Shown here: positions 42,922-53,200 of the stretch, in pieces | How positions within the stretch are numbered: the stretch's first letter is position 1 | How the letters are laid out: every line of letters begins with the position of its first letter | Assembly (NCBI GenBank): GCA_009731375.1 | Contig: BJOX01000010.1 | Coordinates: 1,717,554-1,781,553 of the forward strand | From: Paulinella micropora | Taxonomy: Eukaryota > Cercozoa > Imbricatea > Euglyphida | DNA: 64,000 nucleotides | Reading direction: 5' to 3' | The notes under the pieces: model-generated | Database searches by the model: none | What the model was told of the DNA's origin: nothing | Seen by the model: only the letters and a program-made list of their open reading frames with translations | Translations under genes and position numbers: made by a program

Positions 42922-45318
42922 TCACGTCCTCCTCCTCGCGTATTGGGGGAAGACCCGTAATCGGAAAAGCCGAGACCGGTGTACGGTCCAGTCGGCCGCT
43001 GTGGTCCGAGATCGTGTCTGTCGCGGTGTGGGGGATGTACGGTCAGTACTGTCCTCCTGCTTCTCCTCCGTCTCGTCTGTCTTCTCTTCGCTTTCTTCTT
43101 TCTCTTCCTGTTCCTCTTCATCATCACTCCCGTTAGTGGTGATCGCCACCAAAGGGAGGAGACTAAAAGGACATTCCTTAAGGTCTTGCTTTTGGGCTTC
43201 CTCCTCGTTATCATCCGAGGGGAGGTCCATCAGCGTGACCACCTGTTGGCAGGGACCATCTCTTAGGATTGTCCTGCTTCGCAAAACCTGATTGACAGTC
43301 TCGCTGGGCTGTCGGGGCGGGGTCAGGATCTCAAACTCATCCAAGAGGATTTGTTCGTTCTCCGCCCGTGTCGGCACGGCCGGCCACTGTTGGCCAGCTG
43401 CCATACGGGTGAAAAGGGCATCCGTGGATATGTTGGTCTGCATGATAAGGGCAGTGCCAAGCAAAATATCCGCTCCCGGGGGAACATGCTGGGAGGTGTA
43501 GAGGTAAATCTCATCCCAGCCTCTTGTAGGGAGGACTTGGATGTAGAGTCGTATGCCTCTAACCTTAGTTATGATCCCTTGAGCTGTGCGGGCTGTCAGG
43601 ATGGGCAAATCCATTTCAGTCAGGCCCATCTTGGAGGACAAGCGTGCGTGGATCAGCCCCAAGGTATTACATCCAGTGTCAACTATGACAAAGATGTCGA
43701 TAGCCTTGTCGGCGGTCTGATCCAGTCCGGCAATAGCCAGGACCCGTCCTTGGAGGACATTTGCCTTACGAGGTCGTACGGGAGCGATATAACGGCATTC
43801 AAGAGCCGTGTCAGTCCCGTCGTCCAATATATTATGGGTGCTTACCTGGCTAGGGTCGTCTACCGTCGCTTGAGCCGCCATCACCGCCGCCATAGGGGCA
43901 ACCTTGCGTTCCTTGCGGTCTTTTTTGCGTCGATCCTTCTGTCCGGGGCCAGCGCGTTGCTTCCCGGCCCGCGGGGGGCACCAATGCGAGTTGAGCCCCT
44001 TCTCCAGATCGCGCGTGCGTGTTCTACAGACTTCGAGTGTATGGTTTGGTTTCTCTACCTTGCCGAAGTGTTGACAGTAGGCGCAGGGCTCGGAGCTCTT
44101 GTTGTGTGGCGCGAGGTTCTCCTTGGCGGGGTCCTTTGTCCACTGGGCCGGCTTGGCGATCTTGATCGCGTTGGCCCCAGAAAAGCGTGCGGTGTTGGTT
44201 GTACGCCCGCCGGACGAACTCGAAGGCGCAGAGCCCTTGCGTTGGTCCGGGCCCGGGCCAGACCTCTGCTTGTTCTGCTGATGGGACGCCGGAGCTTGCC
44301 TCGCCACGACCTGCAGCTGACTACCCGAGGGGATGTCGCGGGGCCACTTGGTTCTTGGCTTCCTCGTGCTCTCCTTGGCCCTCTCCTTACGAGGAGGGCG
44401 CCGGCCGTAGTCGGAATCCGGTGCAGTCAGGATCATCTTGGGATCCCAATCCGTCAAGGTACGCGGGTTAGCCTTGAGGATGAGGTACCTCATCTCTTCC
44501 AAAGTGCGTGTCGGCGCAATGCCCCGCTTCTTCCTTTCTATCTGCAGAGCTTCTATGTGCTGTATCTCCATAGGGGAGACACATCGCCGGGCTACCTCAT
44601 ACTTATGGGATTCCTTGGCCACTAGGCCTTCGTTCTGCAGCTGCCTGAAGAGCTTCTGTAAACGCGTGATATAAGTGGCCAAGTTCTCTTTCGACCGTCT
44701 CTTCATGTCATTCCTGTAACTCGGGCCGAAAGGCTTGGTAACGTCGTAGACGATGTCGATTTTCCATCGTGAGTCTACTCGGTAGTCCAGCCAAATCCAT
44801 GGCAAGAGCTGCAGAGACTTCATGTAGGAGTCTTTGGAAGAAGTTCTTGCCGACCACGCGTTGAGGAAGATCTCGGCCTCAGACTGGGTCCTAAAAAGGG
44901 AAAGATTGGAAAGAAACAGGCGCAAGGTGTATCCTAATGATACGTGGTCGAACTTGAGCTTTTTGATCTCCCTCAGACGGCGTTGTCGTCGTTCGGTAGC
45001 CAACTCAAATGGCGCCACCATCATAAGGACGGTGCTGCCACTAAAGCGTATACCATTCCGGGTACGTGACGGCTCGGCACTACTCGACGAGTGCTGCTCG
45101 CCACTACTAGAGGATGCACTAGTTGTCGCTCTACTCCCAGACGGGTTGTCCATCTCCACTTTGATCGTCGGGGTAGCTGGGCCGGCTAGAGCCGTTCCGG
45201 CTACCTCTGGCGTGACCGCTGCGGAGGCTGCGGGTTCCGCGACCGCCGTCCCGGTCTCTCCATCTTCGTCGCTCCCACCAGCTGGCGGGAGCGATTGCCT
45301 AACTGTGGAGAAAGTCAC
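42922..45318 (-). pseudogene. gag and aspartic protease of element 3 (798 codons)
   Basis: A long intact frame. Residues 1-110 are Ser/Thr/Ala-rich; about 110-290 is a capsid-like helical part (LKFDHVSLGYTLRLFLSNLS, NLATYITRLQKLFRQLQNEG, EEMRYLILKANPRTLTDWDP). A zinc motif follows, CAYCQHFGKVEKPNHTLEVC (C-x2-C-x10-H-x4-C, a long-loop CCHC), then a basic patch and the protease IDIFVIVDTGCNTLGLIH with D-T-G and DILLGTALIM. The tail is acidic (EEEEQEEKEESEEK type). The frame is also open upstream of 45318 to about 45.6 kb, so the true start is uncertain. Role: particle formation and polyprotein cleavage. Confidence 0.75.
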
Positions 45319-45599
45319 GATACGTTGAGGGGCAGAACGGGGTCGACTTGAGGACTGCCTGACTCGGGGGGATACGGGGAGGCTGTCACCGTCGGCTGGC
45401 TCTGCCCCTCGCTCGGAAGGGAAAGAGAACAGAGGCCCTTTCGACTCTTCTTCCTCCTCGACTACCCTTCCATATGGGGAGACAAGAAAGCGCGCGCCGC
45501 TGTCTTCGTACCGGGAGTCCGGAGGGGAGGCGAATGATCCCGGGAGGCTTGGGCTCCGTTGAGAAAACCTCGGGGTCGGGGATGAACCATACCCTGATG

Positions 45600-46380
45600 C
45601 TAGTGGGGAAAATGCCCCGTCAGCCGCATCAACTGCATTGGCACTGTTGTCAAACCCAGGCTGAGGGCGGCAAAGGAGCTACTGGACGAAGTCAAGAAGA
45701 ATAGTGACCGGGGCACGTCCGCAATGGCCACTTGGAGTCATAACGGAGTCACTATGCATGCTGTTGCTTGGAAAGACACCCAGGTGGTTCATTTTTTGTC
45801 AACTGTGTTGGGGGGTACCATGAGCCACGTCGAAAGGAGGCTGCATGGGGGGGGTGGAGCTACAGTTCCAGTGAATTGTTTTGAAATTTGCAAGACATAC
45901 ACTCAGCACATGGGCGGCGTTGATACCGGCGATCAGTTACGACTTCGTTACGGAGTTGAGAAGGCAGTAAGATTCAACAAGCCTTGGTTCAAGTTATTTG
46001 CGGGTTTGTTAGATGTTGCGGTTACAAACACAACTATCATCTACAAACAGTTTCATGAAGAAAAAACGCGCAAAGACATGCTCAAGGAACTTATTGAGGG
46101 TTTGGTGTCTTATGCGGGGCTTTTTGGAGGTTCTAGGAGCGCAGTGAGGGGCAAGAGTGTGATATGCCCTGGCCATTTGGTAAGTCTTACAAACGAGGCG
46201 AGTGATGGTAAGCGCGGCGCGGGTAAGCGGAACTCGGTTTGTTGTGCGATGTGTGCTAGTAATGGAATCCGCAAGCGTACCAGTGCTTATTGCAGCGATT
46301 GTCGCTATTTTTTTTTGCCGAATTGGAGAATGTTTTCCGTTGCACACAGTCAATCATTTCGTTCCATCTGGGAAATGTAA
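45600..46380 (+). pseudogene. piggyBac-type transposase, C-terminal part
   Basis: The frame ending at TAA 46378-46380 includes SRINCIGTVVKPRLRAAKEL from about 45.62 kb, WKDTQVVHFLST, the signature YTQHMGGVDTGDQLRLRYGV (third catalytic Asp region of DDE_Tnp_1_7), FNKPWFKLFAGLLDVAVTNT and a C-terminal Cys-rich domain (CCAMCASNGIRKRTSAYCSD). An in-frame stop lies just upstream of 45.60 kb and the N-terminal two-thirds are absent, where element 3 begins. piggyBac elements excise and insert at TTAA. This copy is 5'-truncated and dead. Confidence 0.85.
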
Positions 46381-46590
46381 GAGGCAGCCGTTGTGACAGT
46401 GATTGTCAAGGTTTTACTAGTTATTAAAGAACGGTTTTTTTACACAATTAGCTTCCACCGGGTTTAATTCAATTGAATTTAATAATATAACTGTCAAAAC
46501 CCACAAATAGGGATTAAAAAACTTGAAATTGGGTCGGATCCCCAAACGTGGCTTTAGATCCCCAAAAGTGGCAAACCGGTTAAGGGTTAA
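46381..46590 (+). mobile_element. possible right end of the piggyBac element
   Basis: After the stop there are two direct subterminal repeats GATCCCCAAA(C/A)GTGGC (46538 and 46557), then AACCGGTTAAGGG|TTAA with TTAA at 46587-46590. piggyBac termini read CCC...GGG flanked by TTAA. A 14-bp palindrome lies at 46466-46479. The left end is missing, so the boundary is inferred. Confidence 0.5.
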
Positions 46591-47462
46591 CGACCTGCTA
46601 AAACCTTTACCGTTGACAATTCACTGTTTTGACCGGTTCATTAGATTCTCCTCTGCACGACGTTTCAACTTCACTAACTAGTTTGGGATTCCGTTCAGAA
46701 ATGATCTCAAACGATCACTTTTCAGCAAAGATAAACTATTGCCTCAAGTTTTTCACACTCTATTAGCTTTTTCTCAGATTTCACGTGAAACACACACATT
46801 GTGGTATTAATATTAATAAATTTGCTGACAAGGATAACATGAGTGACGAAAAACTATGACTTTTTTAGAGGCTACGTCACAGTGACGTCCCAAGTCATTC
46901 TCGCGTAGCCTTCCCAACAATGTATTATGTAATTCTATGTTCATTAGTGACTATGAAAACGGAGGCAAAATCTAGTCATTGAGTTTTTGCACTTTTTCTA
47001 CAAATCTTTTTTATTGTAAAGATCATAAATGAATCTACTGGGGTAGATTTTAAAAAAACTTTTACTTTTGAAATGTTAACGGTAATATGTATTTATGAAA
47101 AAAAACTTTTTTTCAAGTTTGATAAGGTAAGAGGGTGTGAAAATTTGGCACGGTGCCCAGTGGTTTAAGATGCGAGCTTTCTAAATCTGTAAACCTTTTT
47201 GAAAACTGTTTCCTGGTTCAGCAGGAGATGTTTCCTGGAGTTTGAGTAGTTTTGGGTCTGGAATCACTAAAAAATGTTCAGGCCAGGCCAGGGCTCAATT
47301 TTTTACCGTCCCTATCGACAATTTTTAACCAGATTTTGTTGAGAGAGCGCCCTTCCATGCCTTACAAGAAACGCAATCGCGGTTTTGACATTCGGAAGGC
47401 TGGGGACAAAAACTTAAAGAGATCTGAACAGGCAACTCAGAGTCGTCACGAAGTGAGGCAAT
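46591..47462. other. AT-rich intergenic sequence
   Basis: No gene recognised. Contains the near-palindrome ACGTCACAGTGACGT at about 46873. Short frame at 47252-47464 may be the 5' end of the following gene. Confidence 0.45.
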
Positions 47463-48321
47463 AAAAAATTCAGCTGGACAAACTGCGGCGGACTTTATAC
47501 AGGAACAGAGGCAAGAAACCCTCCGTATGGCCACGAAACCGAAATTGTTTTTGAGCCACCGCCCACAACCAAGAGTCCACCGACCCAGTCTCTTTTCTAT
47601 AACGTTAGAATAGATATTGATCCACAAAATCCCCCCTCCAGACAGAACATTTTCAACATGCTTAGTGCAAAAACTATCTCTACATGGCATGCTGCTCATC
47701 CAACTGCTGCTTCTGATTCTGCTACTGTTGATGCTCAGCCTCTGCGTGTGAGATGGAATGCTGCCTTGGATGGTGAGGATGAGGGAATTGTTTGCGATAA
47801 ATATGACACAATATGATACTGTGATTGTTTGTCGTGTTCCACGCACTCGAAAGAAAGACGCAGAGACATCGACTAGAGTCACAGACTGGCAGAGAAAGAA
47901 GAGAGTAGGTCAGGCAGTTAGCTTGTTTAGGCAGTGTGTGTCAGAAGAGTATCAAATGAGTGAGGAGGAGGCGTGTGAGTACGATGATATGTACAAAGAG
48001 ATGGTAAAAGACTACCACAAAAAGCCTACCGCTGCTGAGATACAAGACATTGCCTTTCAAACTTTACTCCACATGGACGCAAACGTCATCTCAGACGAAC
48101 AAGTCAAAACCTTGCTCACTGCTTCAAAACACCCCTTCCTGTTCGGTCACGATCTTGTTAAGGATAGAAAAGCACTTATCGCCGTTGTAGACGAGAAGTA
48201 CAAACTCAATTTAAACCGAGAAGGGATTTCCGCCTCTGCCGACGTTAGTGCACTGATTGGAGGCTGGTTGGCGGCAGAAACAGGCAGATCCGAAGGAGCT
48301 ATGCCTCGCGATTGGCGGTGA
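47463..48321 (+). pseudogene. unrecognised protein gene, split by a frameshift
   Basis: Two overlapping plus-strand frames. The first is open from about 47463 and reads KKFSWTNCGGLYTGTEARNP, EIVFEPPPTTKSPPTQSLFY, VRIDIDPQNPPSRQNIFNML, then ends in YDTI at 47817. The second (47758-48321) continues with YDTVIVCRVPRTRKKDAETS, MSEEEACEYDDMYKEMVKDY, AAEIQDIAFQTLLHMDANVI and SALIGGWLAAE. Both have protein-like composition, and the shared 'KYDT/YDTV' area suggests one protein split by an indel near 47.8 kb. No family recognised. The 3' end abuts Sel1-repeat debris. Confidence 0.5.
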
Positions 48322-48393
48322 CGGGCGAAAGACGGGGGTACGCGTCCCGCCGCTCGAGGTAAAACACACCCGCGTAGCTAGCAAGTGCTAGCT

Positions 48394-48645
48394 CTAGCGC
48401 AGGCCCTGCCTCGCGAGCCACCGCAGGGCGCTGGCGTCGCCCTGCGCGGCCGCTCGCGTGAACCACACCTAGGCCGTGGCGCGGTCCTTGGCCACCCCGT
48501 AGCCAAAATAGTACAGCAGGCCCAGCATCCGCAGGGAACCGAGGTGGTGCTGGGCCGCCGCTCGTCCGTACCACTCCACGGCCTGGGCAGTGTCTTGCGC
48601 CACGCCCCGGCCCCTCTGGTAACGGGCAGCGAGCGGAAGAGACGA
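48394..48645 (-). pseudogene. Sel1-like repeat protein fragment
   Basis: On the minus strand: LAARYQRGRGVAQDTAQAVE, WYGRAAAQHHLGSLRMLGLL, YYFGYGVAKDRATA, a TAG, then VWFTRAAAQGDASALRWLA. This matches the Sel1 consensus (A..Y..G.GV..D...A..W...AA..G...A...L) for about two repeats. The in-frame stop and lack of flanking repeats make it a pseudogene fragment. It is GC-rich, unlike its surroundings. Element 2 begins immediately to its right. Confidence 0.75.
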
Positions 48646-50231
48646 GACAGAAAGAGGAGAAGGAGCAGAAGGAGAAGATAGCTGTGGCAATGGCAGTAGC
48701 ACGGGTGGCTCCACAGCCAACGGCTCCACCTACCACATCTAACCCAGCTCCCAAGAAAGCAGGAGGAGGACCCACAGGAGGAGGACCCCAAGGGGGAGGG
48801 ACAGTAATTAACTTGACTGACTCCCAGAAGAAAAAGCAGGCGCTGCAGGCAGCCCTAGCTAAAATCAAAATTGGGGGAGGGGGCCTTAAGCTCTATGCTA
48901 TCACTGCCAATGAGGCTGACACAGAGAAGACCCTCATGACTAAGCTCAATGAGATGGACAGATGCTTCCAGCAAAACCAGTGTGAGGTGGAGCAGGAGTA
49001 TGAAGTCCTAGAACATCTCTGTGATCGATCCCTCCTTGGAGCTGGTTTTGATCGTATAACTTACGAGAAGTACAGAGGAGAGGAGGAGCTAGCAAGGAAA
49101 GGTGGACATGCAGAGATGAGTTGTACTCTGGCCATTGCTGCCCTCATTCGATACTTTAAGGCAAGTGGATACCAACACTTGTGCACTGGCACATTGATTG
49201 GGTTTGAAATTTTCGACTTAGTATCGGAGCAGTTGCAGTCTGTCACTCAGCTTGCATCTGTCTTAACAAATGTGGGCACCCAGTACACTCTCTTTTATAA
49301 CCACAAAGCCATACTCCTATATTTCCTCAGTGCTTTGCACGTCTACAACAAAAATAAGCTCACACTGCTCATGCAAGACTGCAAAACCTTCGACAAGGTA
49401 AAGCACTTGAACTTTTTGGAGATGAGCGTCTTTGAGGCCACGACTAAGGCCGTGAGCCCAAAAATGTTGTGGACCGAAGTAATGACCGCTTGTCAGAGGC
49501 TCGACAGCCAGACAGCATCCTTGATCGGTTCTGCATCGGCTTCTGCTCAACCGCAAGCCGCACATACGCAACGATCTCTAGGAAAGCGACCAAGAGAGAA
49601 CAGTCGTGAAGCTAACACACCTTGTATTCGTTGGTGGGCACGGGCACAATGCTTCAAACACACAAATAAGAAATGCCCGTACAACCACGATGTCGAGGAC
49701 ACCCGCATCCGAAACACACTCCTCAAGAACGTACGGTCGGACGAAACCAACACCGTCGCCGTTCTGCGCCGACTGCGCAAGGATCAGGGGTGGAAATTAC
49801 AGGATGTCGCGGACCATGACCACGAACTAGCTGACGCGATCAATTCTCTTTTCGCTAGAGATGATCAGAAGACGGCAGCCATAGAAGCCGCAAGTAGAGG
49901 AAGAGGTGGAACACGAGGAAGAGGAGGAGGGAGAGGAATCAATCGAGGAGGAGGAGCCCCTTTCGCACGAGGCACATACACTCGCGGGGGGGAGAGAGGA
50001 TTTGTGAGAAGAGGAGGAGGAAGAGGTGTATTTCAAGTTAGAGGAGGAGGAAGATGGGTTGGAAGAGGTGGATACGGCAGCGCAGAGCGCCCGTACCACA
50101 GAGATGGGGGCTGGGCAGACGGCTCGAGCTCAAGCTCGAGTTCCTCAGCACCACAGGCCTATGCGACATCAGGCGCAACCACTATCGACACTGATGCCGA
50201 CTCAGGTAACAGATTTGAGGTAGTCCAATGA
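48642..50231 (+). CDS. gag of element 2 (CCCH zinc motif and RGG box)
   Basis: The frame is open from the Sel1 junction (EETRQKEEKEQKEKIAVA); the first ATG is 48690, inside the motif AMAVARV. Regions: Pro/Gly-rich start; helical capsid-like part (LAIAALIRYFKASGYQHLCT, LFYNHKAILLYFLSALHVYN, DCKTFDKVKHLNFLEMSVFE); C-x8-C-x7-C-x3-H zinc motif at about 49621-49665 (CIRWWARAQC... KKCPYNH); then an RGG-rich RNA-binding tail (49890-50090) and a Ser run. It ends GNRFEVVQ, TGA (50229-50231). The 5' end is truncated, so no LTR or leader is present. The frame is undamaged over 515 codons. Confidence 0.85.
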   Translation, partial: TRQKEEKEQKEKIAVAMAVARVAPQPTAPPTTSNPAPKKAGGGPTGGGPQGGGTVINLTDSQKKKQALQAALAKIKIGGGGLKLYAITANEADTEKTLMTKLNEMDRCFQQNQCEVEQEYEVLEHLCDRSLLGAGFDRITYEKYRGEEELARKGGHAEMSCTLAIAALIRYFKASGYQHLCTGTLIGFEIFDLVSEQLQSVTQLASVLTNVGTQYTLFYNHKAILLYFLSALHVYNKNKLTLLMQDCKTFDKVKHLNFLEMSVFEATTKAVSPKMLWTEVMTACQRLDSQTASLIGSASASAQPQAAHTQRSLGKRPRENSREANTPCIRWWARAQCFKHTNKKCPYNHDVEDTRIRNTLLKNVRSDETNTVAVLRRLRKDQGWKLQDVADHDHELADAINSLFARDDQKTAAIEAASRGRGGTRGRGGGRGINRGGGAPFARGTYTRGGERGFVRRGGGRGVFQVRGGGRWVGRGGYGSAERPYHRDGGWADGSSSSSSSSAPQAYATSGATTIDTDADSGNRFEVVQ

Positions 50232-50282
50232 CTAGAGAAGGAGGGAGAAAACAGAACAACATGCATTGCACGATACACCGTT
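50226..50282 (+). promoter_or_regulatory. probable stop-codon readthrough site between gag and pol (element 2)
   Basis: Gag ends CAA TGA CTA GAG. Pol is in the same frame, open directly after the TGA, and has no in-frame ATG before the protease (the first Met is in NDTMAN near 50.79 kb). UGA followed by CUAG is a known efficient readthrough context in animal genes and in alphaviruses. Gag-pol expression by readthrough, as in murine gammaretroviruses (there UAG), is the natural explanation. A downstream structure was not evaluated. Confidence 0.75.
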
Positions 50283-53200
50283 GTGCAGGTCCCAACCAAG
50301 GGTACCAGTGAGTCTAAGAGCCCACAGCAGGCCACAGACCAACTCAAAGGTAGTACAATACCAGTACACCCATCACGACAACAAACAGTGCATGCTGCTA
50401 ATAGGCAGGCGAGTAAAGCGCTGGCAAAGAGAAAGCAGGCGGGCCTGTCGCAGCCACAGCCGAAGAAAGTAAGAATAGAACCGGCAGTTAATCTTATCAA
50501 CTTGCCAAGACAGACAATAGACAAGGAGGATGGAGGACATCAACCTCTCCTCACGGTCTCAAACAGAGAAAGCAAGGACAATCATCCTTCGCCTGTGAAC
50601 AATACCCAAAAAGACATTACAAAAACGGCGGAAAGGGAGGAGGAGGCGAACCTCGAGAAAAGGATACAGATTTTAGAACACAAGCTCCTTGTATTGGCCT
50701 TAAAAAGTCACCGGCCAGACGCTTTATGCTATACGAACCTTTTTTGTGAAACATTAAATACCTTTATAAACGTTGGTAATGATACTATGGCGAATATTAA
50801 TATTGTCGGCCAGAAATTTACTACGAAACACCATGAGTGGTTAGAAACTAATATGAAAAAATCATATGGCACCTTGAAAGGAGTTAGTAGTCGGACGGAT
50901 ATAGCGGGCATCATCACTTTAAATTTTAAATTGAAATCCGGACGAGTATATCGAGTGAACTTTTACGTTGTCCCCGAATACCACGGATCTGTTCTTTTGT
51001 CGTACGACCAACTGGCGACAATGAACGTAGTGATTGATTGCGCCGCCAAAAGAGTCATATACGGCGTAGAGCCAGGAGAAGAATATACTGTCGACTCTCT
51101 CCATGCTATTGACTCATACGAGGCCCTACACCTAGGGGTAGCATCGGAAGGGAAACAGGTGGCCATTACACACGCATATGAGGCATATATGCCAACGGAC
51201 GCGGTGTCTAAAGATGGTTCAAACCTGTCAGACAAGAGAGAGGCGGAGGTCTATACGGCTACAGTCTCTACACAATGGGATAAAAAGTCGATAGACGATC
51301 TCATTGAAAAGAGGAAAGAGGAGATTATATGCATGGGAAAAAGGTGCCCATCGTTGGCGAGATTTGAAGAAGGAGCAGGGGCCGATGTATATATTACCAA
51401 CGGGTATTGCTTTCACGTAAAGGTGGAAGAGAAGGACAGACAGGAGTTTATACCGAGGAGAAGGGGACGACTCCCTGATATCCCGGCAGAAGATATTAAA
51501 AGCTTTATTACCGAATTCTGGGGTGACGAGCCTACGTGGCCGCGCTCACTGACAGAAGTGAAAAAGTGCCTGCGCACTCTTTTTGAAAATAATAAACCAT
51601 ATACGGTCATACTCCCGTACAATGAGAAGGCGATATGGGCGCAGGAGATACGGGACCGGCTTATTGATCATCCGATACCGGTGCCCTCACGGAAGCAACA
51701 CTTAGTGGTGGCTTGTCGTCTCGGGACTCGTGAGCAGAGCAGTGCATACAAGCGGAAGCTCAGAGACCAGGACAAGTTGAAATTGATTCCTCAAGCATTC
51801 ACATGCTTCGATGGTTTCTACACCCGAAAAGCTCCGTTGCAATATGCGAGATTAATAGATATGTTGGTAGGTCTGGCGGAGGACGACGAACCAGACACTG
51901 CCACATATGAAAAAACGGGAATGGACGATATATCAGAAGAAGAGTTGGGCTTGGAGGAGGACAGAGCACCCCTCAAGCATCACAAGAGAATGTCAGAGGA
52001 GGAGTTTAAGGCGGCGATAGACGAGAAATTGGCAGGAGGAGCAGGTACGGAGAAGGAGAAAGAGGTTTTGAAAGAGAGATTGAAGGCGAACAAAATGATT
52101 TTTGACCCCCCTCAAGCGGGAGGTGTCAAGCCGGAAGACTTCACCGCGGTTATTTGTAAAATACCAGGTGCTGAGCCTTCACCGGCGCCACGACGGGCAA
52201 ATCTGAGTATACATGAAGCAAAGATCGCAGAAGAACAAGCACGGCAGTTACTCGATGAGGATTTCATTGAGAGATCGACATCTCCAATAGTTTCCCAACC
52301 GAGACTGGTGCCTAAACCGGGAGGAGAATGGCGCTTAACGGTTAACTATGCCCGCGTCAATAAAATTTTAGAGGAGGAACGAAATCCATTACCTACTCTT
52401 GAAGAAGGAAGGCGAGTATTGCGGAACGCCAAGCTATACTCAGTCATTGATCTGAAGAATGGCTTCTGGCAAATTCCACTGGATGAAAAGTCCAGATGGC
52501 TGACTGCATTTGTAGTAGGAATGGAGATATATCAGTGGAAAGTACTTCCGATGGGACTCAAACAGGCCCCGGGACTCTTTCAGAAAGCGATGCAAAGCAT
52601 GCTGAGTAGCAAATATGATGACCAGACAGAGGGAGGTTTCATGAGGAGAAGAGGACAGAAGGCGGGAGAGTACGCATTTTGTTACATCGATGACATTATC
52701 GTGTACTCCAATACGATGGAAGAGCACATCGACCATCTAACAGACATTTTCAGGCGTATCAAACTATTTGGCCTGAAATGTAATTTGAAGAAATGTCAAC
52801 TCGCAAAGACAAGCGTGACATATTTGGGGTACGAAATCTCTTACAATAGAGTCTCGATATCCAAAGAGAAGAGGGAGGAGATCATGAGCCGGCAGAGGCC
52901 GAAGAATCGCACAGAGCTGCACTCATTTCTTGCGATGGCGCAATATTACAGCCAGTTCATACCCAATTGGGGTGCAACTCGGGCTAAGTTGGAGAGAATG
53001 ATCGACTTCGGTGATTTTGAGAAGTGGGATGATGAAGCCTTAGAAGCGTACAACACGCTCAAAGATCTCATCTACAAAGATCCGAAGGATGGCGGACTCG
53101 TGCTGATGATGCCCGACTTTTCGAAGCAATTCGTAGTGGACACAGACGCAGCAAAGTTTGCGATCGGCGCAGTCTTACAACAGGAAGATGAGGAGAAAAA

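Noticed and set aside
43351-44625. Plus-strand frame of 424 codons opposite gag-protease of element 3
   Set aside because: It is antisense to a region with clear protease and zinc motifs; composition is that of a shadow frame in GC-rich DNA.
48299-48868. Minus-strand frame of 189 codons
   Set aside because: Out of frame with the Sel1 repeats that are recognisable in the same stretch, and antisense to the start of gag in element 2.
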